DNA of 64,000 bases, from assembly GCA_017654935.2 (NCBI GenBank), contig CM065690.1, positions 38,828,242-38,892,241 of the forward strand. The letters are read 5' to 3'. The translations under genes were made by a program, and so were the position numbers. Shown in pieces: positions 1 through 10,623 of the stretch. Position 1 is the first letter of the stretch. Each line of letters opens with the position of its first letter. Source of the DNA: Phymorhynchus buccinoides. Taxonomy: Eukaryota; Mollusca; Gastropoda; Neogastropoda; Raphitomidae. A model generated the notes under the pieces. The model worked only from the letters and a program-made list of their open reading frames with translations, was not told where the DNA came from and did no database searches.

Positions 1-387
1 CCTTAGTCTCAAAAGTTAAAGAGGCTAATTGACAGCCATATCATCCGAAGGAGCTCATCCTTTGGTTATTTTAAAAGAATTTGAGACGAATTTTGAACAT
101 TACAGCTGTTTTTGACTCGGGCGACCGTGTACTCACTAACCCGTATTGAAGTGGCCGGCGGGCTACTTTTCAAATTGAGTTGTTTTTCTCCTGCACCTTA
201 CTCTTTTTGCACTTTTCAACTAACATAACGGTGGAATCACAGGTATTTATTGTTTTATTCATGCATCTGTAATATATAACTGTTGCTGGTAGCATTATAC
301 TTTCAGCTAAATTTTGTGATTAGATTTTCCAGTTTTACGTTGTTAAGATTTGTGTTTACTTTCGTTTTCAAAGAAGATTAGGCTAAA

Positions 388-1338
388 ATGTCAAAATCAA
401 GGAAGGACTCGAACAAATCAGGCTCACCAAGACCTAGTAGAAAAGACAGTGGCAAGAAGATTGACATAAATGCACCATGGATTTGTATCACTTGTGATGA
501 TGCAGTAGATGAAAATTCGATTGAGTGCCACCAGTGCAAGCAATGGTGTCATCGAGGCTGCTCTGGCCTGACCGGTGAGCAATACAAGTGTTTGAGCAAA
601 GGGGGGGACTACATGGTTTGGCGGTGTGTAAAATGCAGACAGTCAGGAAAGTCGGAGGTTTCAACGCGTATGGAAGCCAAGCTTGATAATGCACTCAAAA
701 TGTTGGAGGATATGAAAACGAGAATGAACTTGTTTGAAGACAAACACTCTGCCTGTAGTGTTGAGGCCATAGAAAATAAAATAAAATAAACCGTGGAAGT
801 CACAGTTGATGAATACATGACTGAAATGAGGGAGAAAGAGAAGAGAAAGTTAAACATCATTGTTGTTAACCTACCAGAAAGTGAGCATGACACGGCAATG
901 GACAGAAAAAAGGAAGACAGGGACAGAGTCAGGAAGCTAGTGGGGAAGACGGCTGATGATGTAAATGTACAAGAAGTTGATGACCCGGTCAGGCTAGGCG
1001 CTATCAAGATAGGCAGTGATGTAAGACCAAGACTTCTGAGAATGACGGTCAAAACCGAAGACACCAAAAGGAAAATTATGAGAAATGTTAGCAATCTCAA
1101 CAAGAATGTGCCACCTAAAAACAGGATCTATATCAATGAGGATTGCACCCCAAAAGAAAGGGAAAAAATCAAAAGGCTGAGAGAAGAAATCAAAGTCAGA
1201 GCATCTGGGGGTGAACTAAATCTGATCATCAACTACAGGGAAGGAAACTGGAAAGATAGTGACAAGGCAGACAAAAGACGGACAGGGAACAGAGACGGAC
1301 AAAGGACGCACGCCCTCTCAGGCATCAGCTCAGGCTGA
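388..1338 (+). pseudogene. LINE-1 ORF1: PHD finger plus RRM/CTD-like nucleic-acid chaperone, one in-frame stop
   Basis: Translation starts at ATG 388. Residues 31-83 form a C4HC3 PHD finger (C33, C36, C47, C50, H55, C58, C80, C83). A predicted coiled-coil stretch with TRMEAKLDNALKMLEDMK follows. A TAA at 787-789 interrupts, and the same frame continues without shift to the stop at 1336-1338, through a segment beginning NIIVVNLPES and ending INEDCTPKEREKIKRL. That segment looks like the RRM/CTD portion of LINE ORF1 proteins. ORF1p of this kind binds element RNA; a PHD finger could target histone tails (family inference). Without the stop it would be about 316 residues. Confidence 0.85.
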
Positions 1339-1366
1339 AGCAGAGAAAGGGGCTGCCATTCATTGA

Positions 1367-2392
1367 CATGAGAAAAGAAAAAACCATGTACATAGTGTAA
1401 ATAAACCTGTTTTTGAACAAAAGCATCCTAAGTTATTTTCTTGTTCTTCTGATAAACTTGAATGTTCTAGTTGTAAAGTTCTTTATAGCAATGTAGATAG
1501 TTTTTTGAATAAAAGAGATGAATTGCTTGTGAGATTGTGTGACACAAAGCCTAACATAATTGGTTTCACAGAAATACTAGCCAAAAATCAAGTTCACTCG
1601 ATATGCACTTCTGAATACGAGCTTCCTAACTATGATCTGTTTATAAACAAAGAGCCACAAAGAGGTATACTTTTATATGTTGACAAAGCTTTAAATGCTA
1701 GAGAATGTGAGGAACTCAATAACTTATCTTTTAAAGAAAGTTTATTTTGCACTTTTAAAGGTGCCAATGATGAGTCAGTACTCATTGGATGTATTTATCG
1801 TAGTCCCAATTCAACACCAGAAAATACGAGGAAATTATTTGACTTACTAAAATTTGATTATATTTCTAAATTTGATAAAGTTTGCATTTTCGGCGACTTT
1901 AATTTTCCAGATGCCCATTGGAAGGAAGTGCACAGTAGTAATATTAATCTGACACAGGACTTTATTGAATGTACCAGAGACGCCTTTTTAATCCAAAAAG
2001 TGACACAGTCAACAAGACATAGGGTTAACCAAAGATCAACGATGGATGACTTGATATTTGTAAATGATGACGACTTAATATCTGACATAATGCATGTAGA
2101 ACCACTAGGTAAAAGTGATCATGATGTGTTGTTGTTTGATTTATATGTACCAAGAATTAAAGTAAAACCTGAGAGGAAAAACAGATATGAACTAAGGAAT
2201 GGTAATTATAATGAAATGAGACATGCATTAAGCATTTTTGATTACTCAGTTTTAAATGATTTAAACGTAGATGATATGTGGAATGTTATCCGTAACCTTG
2301 TGATAAACAATATGGAATTGTACATACCTAAAGTACCTACAACATCCGACAAAGTGAAACCTTCATGGATAAATAAAAAAAACCTTTTCTAG
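1367..2392 (+). pseudogene. LINE-1 ORF2 N-terminal part: apurinic/apyrimidinic-type endonuclease
   Basis: This frame is open from 1367 and has no early ATG; the recognisable domain begins near CKVLYSNVDSFLNKRDEL (about 1472). Endonuclease motifs are visible: IIGFTEI with its metal-binding Glu, IYRSPNS, GDFNFPDAHW, and the SDHDVLLFD catalytic Asp-His. The frame ends at 2390-2392 just after an eight-A run (2375-2382). The RT frame picks up directly downstream, so endonuclease and RT were one polyprotein split by an indel in the A-run. It nicks target DNA to prime reverse transcription. Confidence 0.85.
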
Positions 2393-2396
2393 ATTT

Positions 2397-4172
2397 TTGC
2401 AGACTAAAGGTCAGGCTTATGTAGCTTCTAAGCAGAAACTGAATAAAAAGGGACCAGCTTATAAAAAGTATAGAAAAAAAGTAAATAAGTGTAATAAATC
2501 TATCAAAAAAGCAAGAAAAGTCTATGAAAAAAATATAGCAACTAATTGTAAGACAAATCCCAAACCTTTTTGGAAATATGTACATGAGAGGTCTAAAGCT
2601 AGTGCAGGTGTTAGTGCTTTGAAAACAGACAATGGCGATTTTGCTGTTACTGACAGTGATAAAGCAGAAGTCCTCAATAATTTCTTTTCCAGTGTGTTTA
2701 CTAACGAAGACATTACAACACTGCCAAATTTATCAGACTGTGAAAATTCAGATGGAGTATCAGTGTCCGATGTTAGAATAACTCCTAAAGCTGTTGAAAC
2801 AAAATTAAAAGAATTAGATGGTACAAAAGCACAAGGTCCTGATGGAATCCCCCCAAGAGTTTTAAAAGAATTAGCTAAAGAGCTAGCTTTTCCTCTATGT
2901 GTACTTTTTAATAAGTCTCTTGAGACAGGTTCAATTCCCGAAGAATGGAAGCAAGCAAATGTTACGGCTATTTTTAAAAAAGGTTCAAGATCTCAACCAG
3001 GTAACTATAGACCTGTCAGCTTGACATGTATTGTTTGTAAAATTTTAGAGTCATTTGTTAGAGAGGTAATCACAGATCATATGAATGTTAATAAACTATA
3101 TACTCCATGTCAACATGGCTTTAGAAATAAAAGATCTTGTACTACGCAGCTTCTTGAAGTTATGGAGGAAATAACTGACCTGTTGGATAATGGTGATAAT
3201 GTTGATATTGTATATTTGGATTTCAGGAAAGCTTTTGATAGTGTGCCACATGAGAGACTGTTAATTAAATTGAAAGCTTACGGCATAGCTGGTAATGTAC
3301 ACAACTGGATTAGAAACTTCCTTACTGACAGATACCAGAGAGTTAGAGTAGGGGAAATGTACTCGTCTAAGACAAACGTTTTAAGTGGAATCCCTCAGGG
3401 AAGCATCTTGGGTCCTACCTTATTTACCATTTTCATAAATGACCTCCCTGAATGTGTGGAGTCGTCTTGTAAAGTATTCGCAGACGATACAAAGATTTTT
3501 AATAAAGCCAAGAATAATAAACTAATTCAAAAAGATTTAAATAAATTACAAGATTGGACAAACGAATGGAACCTTTATTTTAATACTGATAAATGTAAGG
3601 TAATGCACGTTGGTAAAAGTAATCCAAATGCAACTTACACCATGGAAAAAAACAATGCCCCTTGTCCAGTAACAGTGTGCGAGCTAGAAAAAGATCTGGG
3701 GGTAACCTTTGACAAAGACCTTTCATTTGATATACACATCCAGAACTGCATCAATAAAGCAAACCAAATGATAGGATTGATTAAAAGAACATTTATCAGT
3801 ATTGATCATGATATTTTTATTAAATTATACAAAGCTTTAGTTAGACCGCACTTAGAATATGGCAACATTATCTGGGCTCCAAAATTTAAGTACCAGTCAA
3901 TAGCAATTGAAAGGGTGCAGCGTAGAGCTACAAAACTTGTTAAAGCATGCAAAATCATGGATTATTACCACAGATTACAGTACCTTAATTTATTTTCACT
4001 TAAAGGAAGGAGAACAAGGGGAGATCTTATAGAAACTTATAAAATATTCAACAATCATGTGGATTTGTCCTGGAGTAATTTCTTTTCATCTCCTCAATAC
4101 AATATGACTAGAAACGCCTGTGGTAAAGTTTTTGTTAAAAGATATAATACTAACATAAGAAAAAATTACTAA
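2397..4172 (+). pseudogene. LINE-1 ORF2 C-terminal part: reverse transcriptase
   Basis: This 590-residue open frame carries the non-LTR RT motifs in order: GPDGIPPRVLKEL, NYRPVSLTC, QHGFRNKRSC, YLDFRKAFDSVPH, SGIPQGSILGPTLF, the catalytic FADDT (about 3477-3491), and the thumb LGVTFDKDLSFD. The usual C-terminal region with RVQRRATKL follows. The final part normally reading NRITNMWNELP is out of frame after about 4165. The same region is intact in the inverted copy near 16690, so this copy carries a deletion of roughly 18 bases there. The first codons are a continuation of the endonuclease frame and not a true start. Confidence 0.9.
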
Positions 4173-4398
4173 CATGTGGAACGAATTGCCTACTGACGTA
4201 AAATGTGCACCTCATACTAATATGTTTAAAAATCGTCTGGATACATTACCAAAATTTTTAGAAGTTTTTAGAAGCTATGACGAATAATGATTTATGAGGA
4301 AAATTTATGCCGCATCAACCTTGACCAAAAAGATACATTTACCAGAAAAATCATAAAAGATGGGACTGTTTGGAAAATCTTTACGGCTTGTTTTGTCC

Positions 4399-4426
4399 CT
4401 ACCTACCTACCTACCTACCTACCTAA
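4399..4426 (+). repeat. CTAC-repeat 3' tail of LINE-1
   Basis: About six CTAC units end the homology shared by LINE-1 and its inverted copy, where the same tail reads GTAG on the plus strand at 16442-16458. Short microsatellite tails in place of poly-A are usual for CR1/L2-type elements. Confidence 0.85.
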
Positions 4427-4527
4427 AGGAGAGCGAGAGAGGAGAGTGGGGGCAGTCACCGGCTTTACCGCATAAAAAACCAGTTCATTTGTGGCAGTAC
4501 CATGGCCGATGAGGTTTAACTGATAAT

Positions 4528-4740
4528 ACTACTCGGGGACACAATTTTAAACTAACCAAAACACTAACCAACACCAGACAGTTTCATTCATTCTTTACTA
4601 ATAGAATAACAAATTTATGGAACAATTTATCATTTGATACCGTCAATGCACCTTCAGTAAATGCATTTAAAAATCGTATTGACAAAGAATTATTAAAATA
4701 TACTTTTTCTACCAATTTGGATGTATATGAAAAATAAAGC
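4528..4740 (+). mobile_element. 3' terminal fragment of a second CR1-type LINE (sense)
   Basis: The plus strand reads a C-terminal RT tail, including NRITNLWNNLSFDTVNAP and NAFKNRIDKELLKY, then a stop at 4735-4737. The motif W-N-N-L with NAFKNRID is the characteristic end of CR1-like ORF2 proteins. It is diverged from LINE-1 (WNELPTDVK), so it is a separate family or an old copy. It has been 5'-truncated to about 210 bp. Confidence 0.8.
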
Positions 4741-4919
4741 TAAGTGTTAGTATACACTGAAGCCAAAATAAATCCACGGGCAAATAAAATATAAAAAAAA
4801 CAATTGATATTTGATGCAAAAAATTACCACTAATGAGGGCAAAAGGCTTATAGCCTATAGCCTTATGTGATGTGATGTGGTTACTGCTACACCTATCTGT
4901 ATTGTTAAAAAATCGGGAC

Positions 4920-5290
4920 TTTACTGGTCAGGTCAGGTCAGGTCAGGTATTTGGACGACCAGGCCTTGCAGCCTCTCAATGCGTCCTTCCTTTTAGTTAG
5001 TGTTTGGCAATTGCTGTGGCGGTTTTTAGCATCCATATTGATGCACTAATCATGGATGTACTTTAACAGGGCAATTTTTGGATCACTGTCTAGGAGGTTT
5101 TTGAATTTGTTAGTATCTGAGGCCAGTTTAGTATGTGCAGGGAGGTTGTTCCAATATTGGGTTGCACTGCCTCCGGGTATTGCCTTCAGTATTGTTCCCA
5201 CCATCATTGTATTTACAAATGTCCCATGTGTGTCTGTTCCAGACCGAGAGGACGTAAAACACCATTTTTGATTCATTCATCAGAGTGGGG
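4920..5290 (-). mobile_element. 3' terminal fragment of a CR1-type LINE with CCTGA-repeat tail
   Basis: On the minus strand 5276-5046 encodes an RT C terminus with YWNNLPAHTKLASDTNKFKN and a stop. Downstream lies a 3' UTR and a CCTGA-repeat tail, seen as TCAGG repeats at 4929-4949. The same tail type and 3' UTR wording (GGCC..GCAGCCTCT) recur at 9853, so both belong to one family. The 5' end is lost. Confidence 0.8.
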
Positions 5291-5444
5291 GCAGAGACAG
5301 AGAAACAACGAGGGAGACAGAAACTGTGAGACTGAGAGAGAAACACATAAAGATAGAGAATACAGACAGGCTATAACAAGCAGGTATAGACCAGAGAGAG
5401 ATTATCATAAAAGACACACACAGAAGGACAGGCAGAAAGAGAGA

Positions 5445-5446
<2 letters not shown>

Positions 5447-5514
<68 letters not shown>

Positions 5515-5640
5515 GAGAGAGAGAGAGAGAGAGAATAAGAGAGAGATACAGACAGAAAGAGCGAGAGAGAATAAGAGAGAGATACAGACAGAAAGAGATA
5601 GAGAGGTCATACACTCACACACACACTTGTGCGCATTAAT
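5447..5640. repeat. GT and GA microsatellites with flanking purine-rich tract
   Basis: A GT run (5447-5464) passes into GA repeats (5464-5534) and then into irregular GAGAGA/ATACAGACAGAAAGA repeats. Long open frames on either strand here are simple-repeat artefacts. Confidence 0.95.
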
Positions 5641-6170
5641 AGTTAACCCCCAACACACACACGTGTGAGCGCGCATGCATGCACTTGTCACACAAGCAGA
5701 CCACAACCATAACACACAAATAATAATTACACCAATGTCCTGGGCCTTATTGGACCACGGGACCTAAAAGAATCCTCAAAATTACAGATGGGCTTGTTGG
5801 GCCAAAAGTGGAACTTATCGGGCCTGGGACATAGCGGGCTTATCCCGAATGATGACTCACAGACATCGTCACATCGTATTGGGGTCAACCCGTATGCAGT
5901 GATTGAGTGTGGCTAGGCCTTGAGAAAGAGTGAGAGAGAGACAGGCAGAGAGGGATAAAGAGAAACAGATTGAGAGAGAAACAGAGATTGAGAGAGAGGG
6001 GGGGGGGGGGGGGGGGGAGAAAACAATAGACAGAAATTAAGACAGAGACAGTGTGAGAGTGAAAGAATGAGACAGTGTACTAAACTTCCAGAAGGCGGAG
6101 GGATCATTTGCATAACAAAACAACACCCCTACACGGAGTTTTAAGTTCTGGAAAAATTCTTCTCACATGA
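5641..6170. other. Non-genic stretch with purine-rich runs and a G20 tract
   Basis: No gene is supported. It holds purine-rich low-complexity sequence (5930-5997), a G20 tract at 5998-6017 and, at 6084-6110, a short plus-strand piece of the SINE-A family (TTCCAGAAGG.GGAGGGA). Confidence 0.7.
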
Positions 6171-6177
6171 ATGGTAA

Positions 6178-6340
6178 TGGAATATCCCCCGTGGGGATAC
6201 CAGGGGATCTTTCAGTACAAATAGTTCCCTCACCTTCCAGAAGTTCTGTGCTAGCAACTTCCTCTAATCTGTTAGTCTCTTTGAGTTTGACTCTACCTTT
6301 GCATTACATTAAAAAAGACAAAACAAGGTTAACATACAAT
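6178..6340 (-). mobile_element. SINE-A fragment (minus)
   Basis: Matches the 3' half of the dispersed SINE-A family: CCCCGTGGGGATACC, then AATAGTTCCC, CTTCCAGAAGTTCTGTGCT and the CTTCCTCTAATCTG block. Truncated upstream of the CTTTGACTCTG segment. Confidence 0.75.
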
Positions 6341-7046
6341 GACTGGATATGAAGTTTTAGTAGGGACAAGAATAGGAGTGGGCTATGCATGGCTGGAATG
6401 ACAGAAGAGATCATGACCTTCTTTTATTATTTGATTCACCCCCATGGTGAGATTGGTGTTTTTATTACAACTGTAGTACCAAATACTATTTGTCCATACT
6501 TTAATTGGAATGGAAAGGTAAGAAATAAATACATTCTGGCTTGGAAAAAGTAGTTCAGCATTGAAACTGTTGTTCTGCTAGTGAACTGGTATCATCATTT
6601 GCTGCTCTCTCCAGACACCATTGGAATTTTCGTGTGTGCTTTTGTCGCATTTAGATTCAAGAATTTACTTTTGAGTAGCTGTCCTAACATATTGTTTAAA
6701 CAAAATAGAAAAAGGTGTAAAATTTTACTTTGAGGCTGACACTATGTAACGTACGAGAAGATACAAACTTCAGTAATTTTTTCCCCAAAACATTTTTTAA
6801 TTTCAACATCCTTGTGCATACATGTTGACTTGTATTAGAAGGAAATGCATGAAAAGGTAGCGGTGTTCATATTCATTTGTCCTTCTACCAATACCCTGTA
6901 TTTATCTCTACTTTAAAAACGAGTGGAGAGTCAGCAGATCTGTATACACACACAATACAAAAAGTTACCTGATGGAGCAAACTGTAATATAATTTCAGAA
7001 TACAAAAATATATACTTCTAAAACACCAAAAGCAAAAGGGTAAAGT
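6341..7046. other. AT-rich intergenic sequence
   Basis: No coding motif, RNA gene or recognised repeat was found on either strand. Confidence 0.5.
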
Positions 7047-7780
7047 AAAAACACAATGCTATAGGCTACTAACATACAAGCATGATTAAACAAGCGCGAA
7101 ATCGCCATAGTTTGTGGCACGCGGTCTATTTTTACCACTCCAATCACGAGTTACCTCCCCATGCTTTTCAATAATTTTAATCTGTAAACCAGAATGTTAT
7201 CTCTGCACCATTTCGTAACTTTTTATATCTTTTGGAAAACATTTAAAACTATGTATCCTACTTATACTCATCAAAAGAAGCACCGCATACTCGTCGTGTC
7301 TGTTGTAGTGTCTGTATTACGTATGTTTATTATTTTGTACGCTTTTAAAATACATCATTTTAAGAGCGGCCTCAATTAATTTTGAAGTGTAGCCTCGATT
7401 TGAAGTGCGACATTTTGTCAAAATGTGCGACAATTTTGGACCGACAGACAGACCGACCGACAAAGTGAGTTATAGGTTTGTGGCTTGAGCCACAAACAAA
7501 AACACCTAGCAAGCATAGTTGATGACTTTCTTAAATCTAACCCAAGCACAATGTTATAGGCTACTAACATACAAGCATGATAAACAAACAACCAACCTGG
7601 CATGCATAGTTGATGACTTTCTTAAATTTAACCCAAACACAATCTTATAGGCTACAAACATACAAGCATGATAACAAAAACACACTATCATGCATAGTTG
7701 ATGACTTTCTGAAATTTATTAAGATAAAGTAAAAATACAATTTTATACTACTAAGCATACTACCACAAGCATGATATAAA
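7047..7780. repeat. About 92-bp AT-rich tandem repeat interrupted by a 400-bp insertion
   Basis: Units share GCATAGTTGATGACTTTCT, then ACACAAT.TTATAGGCTAC and AACATACAAGCATGAT. Copies lie at about 7496-7588, 7589-7680 and 7681-7780. A half unit at 7047-7094 ends where foreign sequence begins, and the next unit resumes at about 7496. The intervening block has no coding signal and is bounded by TTGTGGC-containing sequence. Confidence 0.7.
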
Positions 7781-7799
7781 AAATTTCTATGTGCAGTAT

Positions 7800-8440
7800 A
7801 TCACTTTCCTTAATATCACTGTAAAAACAAACAAATATATATGCAATAGCATTAAATAAAAGATGTAATCATCATCCTTTAAGACATAAAGAAAAACAAT
7901 AAATAAGCTTATTTATTGCGAGGAAAAAAATATGCAAAGCAAAAAAAGCTGCGTAGTAAAGGGATTGTAAATTGAAATTACACAAAAAATATAAAACAGA
8001 TGCCTTGATAATAATGTTGTTTTACCAATAATGTTTTTAGTTGTTTGAGTCAAGTAATACAAACATTATCAGTAAATAACTAAACAGATGAATGTTTTTG
8101 AATGATCTTTCACTCTTTTTTCAAATTACCATCAAAAATAGGACTTTAATTCATATGCCTGGCTCTCATGTTCATCTTTTTTACCTGTAGCAAAATATGG
8201 GCATAAAACTTGTACTTGAGTCTAATTTGTCATCATCTCTTCCCTCTTCCTACCTGAAAAATACTTTTCATGATGACACAGATAATTTAAAAACTATGGT
8301 TTAATCTTTACAACTACCCATTCGTTTGCGTTCACTATAAATTCAGCACAAATACAAAGTGACAAATTTTTCAACACATTATTCTCATACTCAGTTTAAC
8401 AAATGCATGTAAAATAATCTTGAAAAAAGAAAGCAAAGAG
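7800..8440. other. AT-rich intergenic sequence
   Basis: No gene or recognised repeat is supported. Confidence 0.5.
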
Positions 8441-8441
8441 A

Positions 8442-8533
8442 CCTGGACATCATAATCATTTCTGCATAGTATATAGTAGTAAGACACTTCAGGTTAATTT
8501 CATTTGTTATAAAACTCCCCGTGGGGGTGGATA

Positions 8534-8568
<35 letters not shown>

Positions 8569-9030
8569 GTCTTTCGTAAAAATAGTTTCTCCACCTTCTT
8601 GAAGTTCTGTGCTTGTAACTTCCTCTATTCTGCCACTCTCTTTGACTCTGGCTTTCTGGACATCATAATCATTTCTGCCTAGTATATAGTAGTAATTTTA
8701 AAGACACTTCAGGTTAATTTCAATTGTTATAAAACTCCCTGTGGGGATACGGGTGTGTGTGTGTGGGGAGTCTTTCGTAAAAAAAGTTTCTCCACCTTCT
8801 TGAAGTTCTGTGCTTGTAACTTCCTCTATTCTGCCACTCTCTTTGACTCTGACTTTCTGACTTATTGGCCCATTTTCCTGCCTTAAAAAAAAAAAAAAAA
8901 ATCTTCCAAATATTTTTTTCCTATCAGCTCCTCCGAAATCGAGCGTCAGCTCTACGCAGCGGGGAGACCAGTGAAAACTGAAAACCGGACCGGACCTTAC
9001 CCATTTGGGCTATATGGCCTGGGAACACAG
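8442..9030 (-). mobile_element. Tandemly duplicated SINE-A copy (minus), with a G33 tract
   Basis: A roughly 215-bp block starting CTGGACATCATAATCATTTC (8442) and running into the SINE-A 3' end is repeated directly from about 8658. The first copy stops at CTTTGACTCTGGCTTTCTGG. The second continues through the whole SINE to its head of type B near 9030 (GGGCTATATGGCCTGGGAAC). At one equivalent site copy 1 has a G33 tract (8535-8567) and copy 2 has a short GT repeat. Confidence 0.8.
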
Positions 9031-9267
9031 AAGAACAAAAATATATAAAACAAAACTAAAAAGCAACAAAATTTCAGTTTTGTCTGTCTGCCAGATTCAA
9101 AATCTGTGGCCCAAATAAAAAAACTGCTGGCCATACATCCCAAGAGCAACATGTATTGTTGATAAGCAAAATGCAAGGAATTTCAAAGAGGGACATTTTG
9201 ATAGTGCAAGTTACTACACTGTCTTCAGAAGATCTTAGGGCATACACATGTGCAACCTTAGACTTCT

Positions 9268-9550
9268 GCCTCCCCCGTAGGGATACCGGAGGATCTTTCA
9301 TATAAATAGTTCCTCCACCTTCTGGAAGTTTTGTGCTTATAACTTCCTCTAATCTGTCACTCTCTTTGACTTTGCCTTTTCCCTTTGCTTACTTTCATCT
9401 ACTCTCTTTCTTACTGATCCATTCTCATGCCTTTGTTCCTCAAATTCTTATAAAGATTTTCTCCATTTGAAGTCGGGCGTGCTGGGCTTAACTATTTCTT
9501 AGTTAGACGCATAACGACAGCATAACACATCTGCACTCATATGATAGGAG
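9268..9550 (-). mobile_element. SINE-A copy with head A (minus)
   Basis: Full-length or nearly so. Read on the plus strand it runs from CCCCCGTAGGGATACC through the CTTCTGGAAG and CTTTGCCTTTTCCC blocks to the head GTCGGGCGTGCTGGGC and TTAGACGCATAACG. Confidence 0.8.
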
Positions 9551-9849
9551 ACTTTTTGAGTGATCAAAGAAGAAAAAGAAGCAGACTTCTGCCCAAGACT
9601 TCTGTGTGACCAGGCAAGCATAAGACAAGCTCCTATCTATATAGTATACTAAAAACTGTGTAGTTAATAAATCTTTGGCAGCAATCATCATTGTCGTCTT
9701 TCCTTTATAAGTATACGACAATGATAGATGCTGTCAGGAGTGGGATTACATGACAGCGACAGACAAACTTCTACCAATTAACCATGTGGCGATCAAGTCA
9801 GCAAAGCAAATAAGTGAAGGAGATTGAGCGAGAGAAGCCAACGAGATTA

Positions 9850-10360
9850 GGTCAGGTCAGGTAGTTAGGACATTAGGCCTCACAGCCTCTTCACTGTCCT
9901 TTCATTTTTGTTTGAACTTTTGCACAGCTGAGAGGTTTTTATATTTTGTTTTTGGCAAATCTGCCTTTTAGTCAATCTCATATTGCAGTTTTGAGATGTT
10001 GGTGTATTTATCAAGGTTTTTGAAATGTGCTCGTTTAATATGTACAGGAAGAGTACTCCAAAACTTTGTTACTCTGTTAGAAAAGAAATTTGTTCTAATA
10101 TTAGTTTGGCTATACTGGGTTAGTATTTTTAAATCACTGTTATGGGTTCTCGAGTCAGTTGTTAGCTGGAACAAAGATTTATTAGTAGTGTTATCACTGT
10201 GAACAATGTATGTGTTTATCAGATCCCCACGATTTCTTCTATATTTCAGAGATGGTAATTTCAGCTTCCTTACTCTATGTTCGTAATCAAGGTGACTAAC
10301 GCCTTTAACTAATTTTGTTAAGTAGAGGAGAGGGGCAAAATTTAACATGAGCAACTGTCA
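9850..10360 (-). mobile_element. 3' fragment of a CR1-type LINE (CCTGA tail family)
   Basis: The minus-strand frame 10354-9968 encodes an RT C terminus with RRNRGDLINTY, NFFSNRVTKFWSTLP and a final KLQYEID stop. A short 3' UTR and two to three CCTGA tail units follow (9853-9863). It sits just past the 3' end of the M20 peptidase gene and may lie inside its 3' UTR. Confidence 0.85.
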
Positions 10361-10477
10361 GATCCTAATCTTGGCCAAGTATTGTACTACTATTAGTGAA
10401 ATGAAATCAAGTAGCTGCAACTTTTACTATCATATAAAATTGGCGTCCTTGGTTTGTTGTAAGCCATGGGCAGGAGT

Positions 10478-10623
10478 TCAGACAGCTGTTTTCTCAGCCT
10501 CCAGATCTTTGTGAAACATTTCCTTGGCCTGCTGCACCAGCTGTGGTTTGAGGAGAAAGTCCACAGCAGTCATTGCCAGTGCTTTAGCCACAGCAAGCGA
10601 ATAGTTCTCAGCTTCTTCAGTTT
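10478..10623 (-). CDS. PM20D2: PM20D2-type gene, terminal coding exon
   Basis: Acceptor TTCCCAG. Encodes [20 protein letters not shown] and onward to EAEKTAV and a TGA at 10480-10478. AKALAMTA is the conserved C-terminal helix of the family. Confidence 0.88.

Larger units (their letters stand above)
1..4426 (+). mobile_element. LINE-1: near full-length CR1/Jockey-type non-LTR retrotransposon, inactivated
   Basis: The element has a 5' leader (1-387), an ORF1 with a PHD finger, an ORF2 with apurinic-type endonuclease and reverse transcriptase, and a 3' tail of CTAC repeats (4399-4426). It may begin before the window. It is broken by an in-frame stop in ORF1, a frameshift in an A-run between endonuclease and RT, and a small deletion with frameshift near the RT C terminus at about 4165. 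A 5'-truncated inverted copy lies at 16442-16832 and keeps the bases this copy lost. Family placement (CR1/L2-like versus Jockey) is by motif style only. Confidence 0.9.

Noticed and set aside
5371..5715. Ser/Leu-rich and Arg/Glu-rich open frames
   Set aside because: Translations of GA/GT microsatellites. The same applies at 22019-22460, 45298-45864 and 57221-57620.
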